DNA of 64,000 bases, from assembly GCA_964023275.1 (NCBI GenBank), contig OZ029927.1, positions 21,626,980 through 21,690,979 of the forward strand. The letters are read 5' to 3'. The DNA is from Norana najaformis (lineage: Eukaryota; Annelida; Clitellata; Crassiclitellata; Hormogastridae). Below, one piece after another: positions 1-8,885 of this stretch. Below the pieces are notes generated by a model that was not told the origin of the DNA, ran no database searches, and saw nothing but the letters and a program-made list of their open reading frames with translations. Position numbers and translations under genes: made by a program. How positions within the stretch are numbered: the first letter of the stretch is position 1; the number at the start of each line of letters is the position of its first letter.

Positions 1-1276
1 GCAGATCTCACTGAATTTGATCGGGTATGGAGAACATGTTCAGATCTTAATCCCCTTCCGATGGCCCTTCTTCCAGCGCTTCTATCCTCTGATGATCAGG
101 TAAATAATATTAACAATAATAATAATAATAATAAATTAATAATAATAATTAATAATAATAAGACAATTTATATAGCGCCGTAACATGGCCGAGGCAGAAG
201 AGAAGGGCGCTGTACATGAGTTCAAAAATCGACAACAGTCATAACTTATAAAAAGATGTCTTGAGCCGTGACTAGAATGTGTCCAGGGATGGGACATTTG
301 TCACGTGTTCAGGAGGACTGTTCTTAGCGGTGGGTCCGGCGACAGAGAAGGAACATTCGCCGAACTTCGTGGAAGGCCAGTAAAGATTTCGCTGCCCACA
401 GTAAAATCGTTAATGCATTTATTTAAGAAAATTCTGTAGCATTTTGCACATTCTGCTACTGCATTGATAAAGCGGGCAGTACGGTTGGTTGAATACTGGC
501 ATTGTAAATGCCAATAAACTCCCACCAGAATTACAACAATTATCATCATAGGAACTCACCGCCACTTCAGTCTCTGTGCAGGTCTTCCACTAAAAAATGA
601 AAACACTCCTCTTCCGCAGATCTTATCCTGAATCCCCTTCTCCCCCTTATCTATGCTGCAGATCCAATTCCAAACACCACCCACCGTAGCCATCTGACTG
701 TCCGCCTGCCGGATTCCTGGATCTTGAGCTGGTTCCTGTGACTTTTATTTCGTAGGGTGCTATAGAAATCTTGAGGTTACCATTGCAACTGTAATTTTGG
801 TTTGAGATGATGGGTGTTCCATTGATTGATGCTTTATACTCAATATATACTTACTTACTTATTTATGCACACTTTGTCAGGTGATGACGCTTCACAAGCG
901 AGTTAAGATGTCAAACGATGAGCTGCAACTGGGACTTTTCATCCTCGCTCACAGAAACGACGACTTTGGTGAAAAGCCTTTTGACTACTTTGAAGATCTC
1001 ATCTGTGACACTCCTGGTCACCCTCAGAAGGCGAAGGAAAAGGTGCAAGAGCTGGTCAAGTATCGGAATTTACGGAAAGTTCTGGAGGACCTGGTTTCCT
1101 GGACACCACCCAAGTTCCCTGTAAGTGGATTTAAGTTGGCTGAGTACGGGGTTCCCAAGGGAAAGCAGTATGCAAAAGTGCTTGGCTTCCTTAGACAGAA
1201 GTGGAAGGAGAGTCGTTATACACTCGGGGAAAGTGATTTATTGAAGTTCATGGATGAAGCCAAGAAAAGCAAGTGA
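1..1276 (+). CDS. TRNT1: CCA tRNA nucleotidyltransferase 1, C-terminal part (5' end outside window)
   Basis: Two exons are visible: 1-99 (frame 1, ends at GTAAAT) and 881-1276 (after TTTGTCAG, same phase, stop TGA at 1274-1276). Together they give about 164 residues that resemble the C-terminal tail of animal TRNT1: EFDRVW and LLPALL in the first exon; LGLFIL, FPVSGF, a K-rich turn and FLRQKWKESRY in the second, matching the FPVSG...LREQWKKSGY ending of the vertebrate protein as I recall it. TRNT1 adds CCA to the 3' end of nuclear and mitochondrial tRNAs. The catalytic head lies upstream of the window, so only the tRNA-binding tail is present. The second exon reads as an extended frame because it opens with an in-frame GTG ATG, but the acceptor shows that this is not a start. 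I see no frameshift. Confidence 0.88.
106..165. repeat. (AAT)n microsatellite
   Basis: AAT/ATT triplets run from just after the donor of the first TRNT1 exon and end where a short interspersed element begins. Confidence 0.85.
162..223 (+). mobile_element. Short interspersed element with a GCGCC...GGGCGC hairpin
   Basis: This 62-bp unit begins GACAATTTATATAGCGCCG and ends GGGCGCTGTACAT..GTTC. A near-identical copy sits at 56269-56330, also preceded by an AAT microsatellite. AGCGCC and GGGCGCT can pair. It looks like the tail of a SINE integrated at, or expanding into, AAT repeats. Confidence 0.6.
562..805 (+). mobile_element. LINE 3' fragment (family A)
   Basis: The sequence matches the other family-A copies (best ones at 2348-2707, 13050-13435 and 43560-43860). 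Landmarks are TTCCGCAGATCTTATCCTGA, a CT-rich stretch, GGATCTTGAGCTGG and the terminal GGTGCTATAGAAATCTTGAG. It is 5'-truncated, sense on +, and lies in the TRNT1 intron. Confidence 0.65.
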
Positions 1277-1780
1277 CAATGTCTGTGCAGTTAACTGAAA
1301 CAAAAAAGTTTCACTGTCATGCAAATGTTTTTTTAACGTATATTTTTCTTGAAGATTTTAGTCCACAAATGACAGTTTTGACGTTAGATTTCCATTCAGC
1401 TGCACCGTCTGACTTAAGTTATGGAAATTCTAATCTGGTTTAATTTGTTTGCATGTGTGCACCTGCTCACGATTTCTACAGTGATGCAGGCTCGACCGTA
1501 CTGATCACTTTTCAGCGACGTTTGAGATACTTTGCTAACAATATGCATGGGTGTTACTTTTGATGCTCTAGTTTACTCAGTGTACTAGTCCAAGATACGA
1601 ATGCTTAGGATGAACCCTTTTCCCTTTTATTAAAAAATTCCAGGTTCTTTCCATGTTGTTAATGTAATTTTGCATAAGTTTTCAGGTGTAAACATTACTG
1701 AAACTTAATTAGAAAAATGATTGCAAAAATGTTTTTTTATTATTATTTGTATACGGCATTTGTCTCTGGTCGCAGTGCAT

Positions 1781-1786
1781 AATAAA
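1781..1786 (+). terminator. Polyadenylation signal AATAAA, probable TRNT1 3' end
   Basis: AATAAA lies about 505 bp after the TRNT1 stop in AT-rich sequence. It is the first canonical signal I found on this strand after the stop. Confidence 0.45.
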
Positions 1787-1841
1787 TGTACAAATAAGTT
1801 GCCTGAAAATAAGTTATCGGTTTTTCCTTGTGTGATAAACC

Positions 1842-2048
1842 TTAAATCATGGAACTACGCAAAGTGAAAAACATCACAACCAAGTTCTGACTTCTTGAGT
1901 GTCTTCTCCTGCTTCCGAAAAAATCATCCGAATCCTCTAGTTCTGATAAGTTCGATTCATCAGATGAATCTTCATCTTTAAAAACCTGCTCTGGAACGCC
2001 GTTGACATCACGCGTATGAAAGTTATGTTTCTTAGAAGAATTTGACAT
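1842..2048 (-). CDS. Possible small acidic protein or first exon (hypothetical)
   Basis: An ATG-initiated frame of 68 residues starts at 2048 and stops at 1842. It is hydrophilic with an acidic serine-rich centre (DEDSSDESNLSELEDSDD) followed by a basic RRRHSRS patch, which is unusual for random AT-rich sequence. The last ten or so residues (VVMFFTLRSSMI) look like read-through into non-coding sequence, so this could be a first exon with a donor near the RRRHSRSQN segment. I do not recognise a family. An acidic N-terminus like this occurs in nuclear proteins and in some transposases. Chance is not excluded. Confidence 0.25.
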   Translation of the reverse strand: MSNSSKKHNFHTRDVNGVPEQVFKDEDSSDESNLSELEDSDDFFGSRRRHSRSQNLVVMFFTLRSSMI

Positions 2049-2204
2049 TTTTATAGTATGTTTACAGATAATCGAAACTATATTTTGCAACTGAAACTAC
2101 CAATACTAAAAATAGAATGACGCCATTTGTTTCCATAGACGATTTAAATCATAGAGCCATCCTAAAGTAATAGCGAGATATTTCGGGGGTAAACCGTAGC
2201 AGTA

Positions 2205-2280
2205 AGGTTCGTAATCTCGAGATTTCTACAGCGCCCAACGAAAAGGCACGTCACGGGGAACAGCTTATTCACAGGCGAAG
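2205..2280 (-). mobile_element. LINE 3' tail (family A), very short copy
   Basis: CGTAATCTCGAGATTTCTAC, AGCGCCCAACGAAA and CAGCTTATTCACAGGCG are the reverse complement of the family-A 3' end. LINE sense is on the minus strand. The copy breaks off after the ACAGGCG motif. Confidence 0.7.
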
Positions 2281-2347
2281 GTTAGGACTATGATCCGCGA
2301 GTTATCAAATATACGACTTATGAAAGCTGTCATGGCCAATGGCTGTA

Positions 2348-2707
2348 ATTCGTAATTCCAAGATTTCTACAGCGCCCAACGAAAGCCGCGCCGCGGGGAC
2401 CAGCTTATTCACAGGCGCTCAGTCAAAACAAAATCGATAGGCAAAAGGGTTTGGTTCCAGGTCAAAATCCAAAAGTCAGGCAGAGAGAACAGCGTGGCAG
2501 CTACGGTTGGTGATGTTTGGGGTTGGAGAGCAGAGAGAGAAAAGGAAGAAGGGGTGTCAGGATATGATCTGTGGATGAGGAATGTTTTCAGTTTTGAATG
2601 AAAGGCCGAAGCAGAAATTGCAAGCGGTGGAGCATCGGTGAGTTTGTATGATGGGTCAGAAAACTGTCGCAGTTCTGGGGGGAGTTTATTCCAGAGTGGT
2701 GGGGCTG
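2348..2707 (-). mobile_element. LINE 3' end with reverse-transcriptase C-terminal remnant (family A, longest copy)
   Basis: On the minus strand this copy starts with codons reading LWNKLPPELRQFSDPSYK, the hallmark C-terminal block of CR1/L2/Rex-like non-LTR reverse transcriptases. It continues through LAISASAFHSKLKTF, then the 3' UTR and the terminal GGGCGCTGTAGAAATCTTGG followed by ATTACG. It defines family A as the 3' ends of a LINE. The plus-strand reading is not coding. Confidence 0.75.
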
Positions 2708-3060
2708 TGAGAGCTGGACCTTATCAAGAAATATGAAGAAGCAAGAATCAACGCATTTGACATGAAGTACCTGCAGCAGATTCTTAGAGTACCGTGGACT
2801 GCCAAGAAGACAAACGAATGGGTTCTAAAGACTGCAGGAGTAGAGAGGAGTTTGTTTGGATTAATCAAATACAGGAAACTTTCATACTTCGGGCATGTGC
2901 TACGAAAGAATAGAGACTGCTTAGAGGAAAAGATCAACCAAAGCCCATTTCCTGAAACCCGAGCTCAGGAAAAACCCAAGATGATGGATCGATAACATCA
3001 GGTGGCAGCCTGAATTACATTTCGACCAGTCATTACAGGAGACCTGCGGGATAGAGGGGG
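2708..3060 (+). pseudogene. Non-LTR retrotransposon reverse-transcriptase fragment (second LINE family)
   Basis: The frame from about 2720 to 2995 reads RINAFDMKYLQQILRVPWT, KKTNEWVL, AGVERSLFGLIKYRKLSYFG and HVLRKN. This is the characteristic region after the RT domain of endonuclease/RT LINEs (the KKTNEWVL...AGVERSLL...FGHVMR type). Downstream, WIDNIRW continues in another frame after a stop, so the copy is frameshifted and dead. It abuts the end of a family-A LINE in the opposite orientation, suggesting nested insertion. Confidence 0.8.
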
Positions 3061-4650
3061 ATGACACGAAATTGTTCATGGTGCAGCCAATCCTCGGCTC
3101 AAGGACGGTTGAAGTCAAAAGAGTACAAAGCGCCACCAGCGAGTTTTATTGGGGTAAACGGGAAAAGGGTTAAAACCAGAATTTATGACGACTTGCAACG
3201 TTCATGCGTACTGAAGAGGCGTTCTGAAGCATTACTGCCAAATCATTGTCTACTTTCTTTGACAGTAATTAGAGGTCATAGCTCATTTACGGCAAAAGCT
3301 GTTTGCCCAAAGACGATTAACACTGCAATTATCATGATACGAATAATTTCAAATAGTTGTTTTGGAGTCTGAATTGGAGGCAATTTGCGTGGGAGCAAGG
3401 ATGTAAAGCGCTATAACAAATAAACTTCCATGACCACAGATAACATATTTATGTGAATTTACCTTTCGACAGCTAATTCGGAGCGACACTAGGTGTTAAA
3501 CGAGACTGAGTATGTAACTCCTGTCTACAATTAAGTCCACACTATGAGAAATAAGTCTGTCAATAACCTGGACACCCAAAAATCTTTTTCGAACCTTTAA
3601 CACACGTTTCAAAGAGGAACCCCAAGGAACATTATTCAGTCACTGAGTAACATAGGCGAAAAATGAACTGACGTCATATGGCTCTGTATGCAATATATCA
3701 TCTGTGCGTTTATGTTGATATGGCTAATGCGACGATAAAGAATAAATAAAACCTTTTTCTCGTCGTAAGTTTAATTGAATTTATTACCATTGATGATCAT
3801 TTGATAGAGATTGTTGGAAAAAAGTAAACGCCAACTATGATGTCACTGATGTGTGTTGTATGTTTCGAACAATTCACATAATTGCTTTCAGTGCATCTGG
3901 ATAAATGAGACCGGAATAGGCCAAGAAATTATCCCTAGATAATTTTATCTGATGATAAAATGTGCGAGAGTTTTGTTATGATCTAGTACATCGTTGTTAC
4001 TCTGGACCGTAGTAGGCGTCTGTTCAATTTGCAAGGGAGTGATGTAGGCGTCTGTGAACACCGTTGTTTCCTATTCTTGCCATCGCCATTATGATTTTGA
4101 CAGAAGATTGCATTGTATTCATAATCCCGTAAATGAAATTCCAGCTAGAACGTGATTAAGCTGTGTAGATCACAGTAAAGTACTGCCATCGGTTCTGTTT
4201 TATTTCACAGCTGCAATTCCAAAGTATTGGCTGTCAGTATTGCTTCTTCAAACCCCCAACTGGTTTGTGATTATTGACACATTCATGGCTTTTAAGACTG
4301 TCTTATTCATTTTTTTAACAGTCCAGCCCTGGTGACAGAAAAGTAGAAGTGTTACTAAAAGGTTACTGTAGCATCCCTAGCCAGAAGGAGCTGCACATGT
4401 GGACACGACAGATGGCTAAACCACTGAATAGGCAGATGGTTAATGCTGTATATGTTCAAAACAGAAATATTTATATAATGTGTAAACATGTCTTGAATGT
4501 CCTGAACATGTCTTAGTGTTGTATCTGTTCAAAACAGAAATATCTAAGTAATGTGTAAATATGTCTTTAAAAAAGTGCTGTTACTTGTTGCAGAATATTG
4601 TGTGTGAAGTTGTTTATGCATCAATATTTAACAAATACCGCACTGTAAGA
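3061..4650. other. Gene-free stretch upstream of the zinc-finger exon
   Basis: AT-rich, without recognisable coding sequence. It could hold the promoter and non-coding 5' exon(s) of the zinc-finger gene. A repeated segment (TGTTCAAAACAGAAATAT with AATGTGTAAA) occurs twice near 4450-4570. Confidence 0.5.
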
Positions 4651-4697
4651 AGATTGCAGTGGGCAAGAGGAATCATACTGCACCCACAGATTTGAGC

Positions 4698-5678
4698 ATG
4701 GCATTTGGAAATCTTGCAGGCTTTTTAGAAATGGAACTGGGTGCAAAGCAGGCAACAGCCTTTGGCAGCATAACTGACATCCAGAACTTTACCGGCGCAT
4801 TCGGCACAAGAAATCCAATTACAAAGTCGGACGGAACCGAACAGAACATCACTTTTCAGCAGGAGCTCGACGCTAAAGAGAAGAACAAAGTGGCTCAAAA
4901 GCTACACAAATGTGCGGAATGTAACAAAATGTTCACACGAATTGCCGGACTTAAGATTCACATGCGGTCACACATCGGCGACAGACCCTACATCTGCACG
5001 GTCTGCCAGAAGACTTACGTCACACCAGGCGATCTCACGAAGCACATGAAAGCTCACGCACCCCAGTTGAAACCGTTTGTGTGTTCGTACTGTTCGAAGG
5101 CGTTCTCGGCGACCAAGAACCTGAACGCCCACATCCGGACGCACACTGGGGAAAAACCTTACGCATGCTTGATCTGCCTTAAGCAGTTCACGGCCGCGTC
5201 GAATCTCAAGAAACACATCGTGGTCCATACGGGCGAAAAGCCGCACGCGTGCGTCCAGTGCGGCCGCCAGTTTTCGTTCTCGAGCAACCTGCGCAAACAC
5301 ATGAGGATCCATACCGGGGAGAAACCCTACAGGTGCGACATCTGCGGGAAGCTGTTTGCCGTGGCGTCGAACCTTCGGAAGCACGGAATCGTGCACACTG
5401 GGGAAAAGCCACACCTGTGCAAGATCTGCGGAAGGCAGTTCTCGTTTCTCGTCAACCTGAAGAAGCATATGAGAACACATACTGGGGAAAAGCCATACAG
5501 CTGCAACGAGTGTGGCCGGCTTTTCGCCGTGGCGTCCAACCTGAAGAAGCATGGGATCATACATACTGGGGAGAAACCTTATGCGTGTATGGTCTGCGAT
5601 CGTCACTTCTCGTTCATGGGCAACCTTAAGAAACACATGAAAATACACGTCGAGAAAGACACGCTAGTTCAGCTGTGA
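4698..5678 (+). CDS. C2H2 zinc-finger protein, nine fingers
   Basis: One coding exon. The frame is open from 4659, just after TTGCAG (a likely acceptor at 4658), and the first ATG is at 4698, giving 326 residues. After a 70-residue leader without BTB, KRAB or SCAN signature come nine C2H2 fingers from about residue 72 to 318 (first cysteine pairs CAEC, CTVC, CSYC, CLIC, CVQC, CDIC, CKIC, CNEC, CMVC). Fingers 3-9 are joined by TGEKP linkers; the second junction is longer (HAPQLKP). Fingers 5-9 alternate between two types, FSF..NL.KHM and FAVASNL.KHG, so they arose by duplication of a two-finger unit. Fingers 4-9 all have Asn at helix position 3 and Lys at position 6. The array is far more GC-rich than its surroundings. 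It is probably a sequence-specific nuclear DNA-binding protein. The orthologue is not identified. Confidence 0.9.
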   Translation: MAFGNLAGFLEMELGAKQATAFGSITDIQNFTGAFGTRNPITKSDGTEQNITFQQELDAKEKNKVAQKLHKCAECNKMFTRIAGLKIHMRSHIGDRPYICTVCQKTYVTPGDLTKHMKAHAPQLKPFVCSYCSKAFSATKNLNAHIRTHTGEKPYACLICLKQFTAASNLKKHIVVHTGEKPHACVQCGRQFSFSSNLRKHMRIHTGEKPYRCDICGKLFAVASNLRKHGIVHTGEKPHLCKICGRQFSFLVNLKKHMRTHTGEKPYSCNECGRLFAVASNLKKHGIIHTGEKPYACMVCDRHFSFMGNLKKHMKIHVEKDTLVQL

Positions 5679-5787
5679 ACAGCGTGACATGAGACTACTA
5701 CCATTTGAAGTGCTTAGATTTTGTAGTTTGTGTGCAGTGGTGGCATGTGTTCAGCAACAACTTAGTTGTTCTTTGCCTGAGCTGGTC

Positions 5788-5793
5788 AATAAA
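5788..5793 (+). terminator. Polyadenylation signal AATAAA for the zinc-finger gene
   Basis: A canonical signal 110 bp after the stop in GGTCAATAAACTG. Confidence 0.5.
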
Positions 5794-6014
5794 CTGTGGT
5801 TCCCAGATTTCAGCTATCTGTGTGGCACCGAGAAATTTTGACAGCTTCTCTGCTTATTATTCGCTCAGTTTGGAAAATTGTTGCAGACAAGAGCGGTAAA
5901 GCACTGTATTTAGTTCTAGCAGCTGATAGATTTTGACAGGCTTTGCTGCAATCAACTTAACCATCATTGTAGCTGACTGAACATCTTGCGTTCTTGGTGT
6001 AAATGTAAATGTAC

Positions 6015-6260
6015 ACATTTTCCTATCGCGACTGCATGGCCTTGACCTTGCTCATTTTCAATGAATTAATTGGGTGAGATCCTTCGCCACCGCTGCCTGT
6101 TTGATTGGGCGTCATGCCATTTAGGGTCCCGATGTATGGACCATGCGAGTTCAAGTTTCAAATCTCTTAAATGAGCCATGATCAGGACATGAACCTGCAT
6201 GTTGTATTCCTCCCAGGTTGTGTAACAACCTGAAGCTTGACCTTGCTCACTTTTCATTGC
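6015..6260 (-). mobile_element. tRNA-derived SINE (family C), diverged copy
   Basis: Shares CTTGACCTTGCTCA, CAATGAATTAATTGGGTGAG, ATCCTTCGCCACCGCTGCC and the GGGTCCCGATGTATGG block with 8535-8760 and with the inverted repeat at 30719-31284. The promoter boxes read on the minus strand. Confidence 0.55.
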
Positions 6261-6427
6261 CTATGTTTTGTCAGTGGTTGAAACCATCCTTTTTGAGCAG
6301 AATGTTGTTTGTTGGGTCTTGAACGTGTCCGAGTAGTTTCCTACCGGAATATGAGCACTCAATTATGATTACAACTTGGGATTCCTGTTTTGCAGACTGT
6401 TAGCTGTTGTCTTCAGCTTTTGTATTA

Positions 6428-6535
6428 TAATCTCGAGATTTTTACAGCGCCCTATGAAAGCCATGTCACGGGGACCATCTCATTCACAGAGGCTCAGACG
6501 AACAAAATTGATAGGCAAAAAGGGTTTGCTGGTAA
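6428..6535 (-). mobile_element. LINE 3' tail (family A)
   Basis: TAATCTCGAGATTTTTACAG, CGCCC, GGGGACCATCTCATTCACAG and AAATTGATAGGCAAAAAGGG match the family-A 3' end in reverse. Confidence 0.7.
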
Positions 6536-7879
6536 AGTGGTGCCACCTGTTAAGTACCATGTTGTAACAAGGTTGCATTACACGTGCACTTTCAGTTACC
6601 AGGAAAAACATTGAAACCCTGCTAAACCATTCACCACAACTGACCGGTTAATACTTGTTGCATCTGCTAGTAAATGTTGTTTCCAAATGGAAATTTAGGC
6701 GTATTAACAGTAGTTGCAAGTTATAAGACAGAAGTGATGCTGCCGTTTTTAAACTTGGTAAAAAGCAAGACTGATCATTGGAACTTTGTACTGCTGAAAT
6801 TTAGGATTTCAACCAGATTTCACTGTATGTCTAAAGAGTTTGTGAAACTATATGTCCAGTACTAATCCAATCTGGAGACAAAGTTGCAATATCAAAAGGC
6901 ATCAATAATTGATGACCACTTTGAAGTAACTTGGCGCTTTGTAATTGTGTAGGAAAGTATTAGCACAAGATGTACACCAACACTTTATAAGCAGCGATGC
7001 ATAAAACACACATGTTCCTTAGCACCTTTGAAGGTTTTTTAAAAAAGCACTGTGCAAATAACCACTTAAATAAATACAGGAAGCTACCAAGCAGGAACTG
7101 AGAAGTCGCAGAAACCAGAGGAAAGGATATCATCTTGTCAATCCCTGTTTTCGTACTTCTGTATTATTATCATTGTCCTTAGTGTTGAGAATTTACTAGT
7201 TTTAATCGTTTCCTTTCAAGGTAACTGGCTTTTTATTTATTTATATAAAGCACTTGTAAAAAATTTTTTTTTCAAAATTCAGTCCAGTCAAAATTTTTTG
7301 AACTTGGCATTCACACCAATATTGCTTAGCAGCTTCAATCAACTGAAGGCTCGAGTACTGTTACATTGACACGACACAATTTCTTTGATTATTAGGTGGC
7401 ACGATAATCATAAAATGAAAAATATGTAAACTACCCCCATTCACCAACTGTTCTGTGAACACCATCAACAAGGTTTATGTATTTGCTACGATGCCGACAT
7501 TGGTCCGTATGGAAATAATTCGTATGTGATGGTAATTTGCAGTGTAAATTTTTTTATATACTTTTGTTTGGGCATCCTGCTACGGATGCTATGCATTAAT
7601 GGGTCAAGCGAGCACCTGTGACAGTTTGGCATGTAACTAGCAGAGTAGCTGTTTAGTATTCAGGCTGTTTTCTTAAATTTACATATAGTTTCTGTTTTTG
7701 TAGAGTTTTAGCCTGCAATGTTGTCAGCGGCATATCCAGACTTTGAAGCGGACTTGCTACGTTTCCCCGGCTTTTTTATACCAGATTAAATGCTTGAGCT
7801 GTGTTTTATGTGCTTTCAAATACGTACAGGACTTAGCTGCAAACTAGAAACTGCGTTTGCTTATAAGTGGAAGTCTTTG

Positions 7880-8045
7880 GTTCAGTAGCATGCTGTGTCG
7901 GCAATTCAACAATTGCGAGTTCGAGTCTGCCGAGTAGACTCCGTGTAACGACCCTGGACAAGTCGTTCGCGCACACTTGTCTCACGCCTTGGAGTGAATA
8001 TTTGCTGATACAGCGTGATGACTAAGTGCAGTAAACAAAAGCAAT
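7880..8045 (+). mobile_element. tRNA-derived SINE
   Basis: Head TTCAGTAGCATGCTGTGTCG resembles a tRNA A-box region, and GCGAGTTCGAGTCTGCC carries a B-box-like GAGTTCGAGTC. It is followed by the CGACCCTGGACAAGTCG body also seen at 43106-43210. Confidence 0.6.
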
Positions 8046-8534
8046 GAATTTTTTGTATAAAAATTCAAACATTGTGCTTGTGATGATGGAAGAAATATTA
8101 CCAGTAACATGATGTAATTTTTCAGTGACGTACAAACTGCATCAGCTACGCCAGACAAGCCTTCACTGGGAATGCTTGGAAGTAGAGGTGCTACAAAAAT
8201 GCTCTGAATTAATTAAGTGATGCGCTAAGTATCAGATGAGGGACGCTGCTGCTGTTCTCATCCAGTCTGACATAAAACAGGGATTCGCACAGATGCGAAC
8301 GTAGATTTATCAGCAACGAGAAACGCTGGACACTTAACGCAGTGCCACCGTCTGCTAAAACATTGATGGCCTCGCAAAATAGAAAGAATACAAAGCCAAC
8401 AGCAAAATAATTATCAAGATGGCAACTTTAAACGGCAACTAAACCGACAACATACAGTTGAACTGAAATTGCATCTAACAAAGACTTCTGAGCTTAACCC
8501 ATGCAAATACCATCACTTCAAATGCACACTTTAC

Positions 8535-8760
8535 ACTTCGTTGACGCTGCTCATTGTTCAATGAACTGATTGGGTGAGATCCTTCACCACTGCTGCCCAT
8601 TTGAATGGGAGCCATGGCTTTTAAGGTCCCTCTGTATGGGCTGTGGCAACCCAAGATTCAAATCTCAGAAACAGGCCACAATCGGTATGCGAACCGCAAC
8701 CCTCACACACAGAGGCGCCTCAGCATACGCTTTAACCGACGTAGCTGCATAAGTCATACA
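8535..8760 (-). mobile_element. tRNA-derived SINE (family C)
   Basis: On the minus strand GGTTCGCATACCG is a B-box-like motif preceded by a GGTTAAAGCG A-box-like segment. The rest, including CAATGAACTGATTGGGTGAG, matches 6015-6260 and 30719-31284. Confidence 0.6.
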
Positions 8761-8885
8761 TACTGGTGCATCCGTACATGATTGCACCCTGGCTTTGGAT
8801 TGGATTAGATTAATTGGCTGGCTGATACAAAGTGACAACACCGACTGGAATAAACAGAACCATCAAAAATAAATCCCAGCTATGG

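Larger units (their letters stand above)
5800..8880. other. Gene-free stretch between the zinc-finger gene and PDCL
   Basis: No coding region is supported. It contains dispersed repeats listed separately (6015-6260, 6428-6535, 7880-8045, 8535-8760). The rest is AT-rich without a recognised signal. Confidence 0.5.

Noticed and set aside
4968-5648. 226-codon antisense ORF
   Set aside because: Mirror of the zinc-finger array; the opposite strand has nine intact C2H2 fingers.
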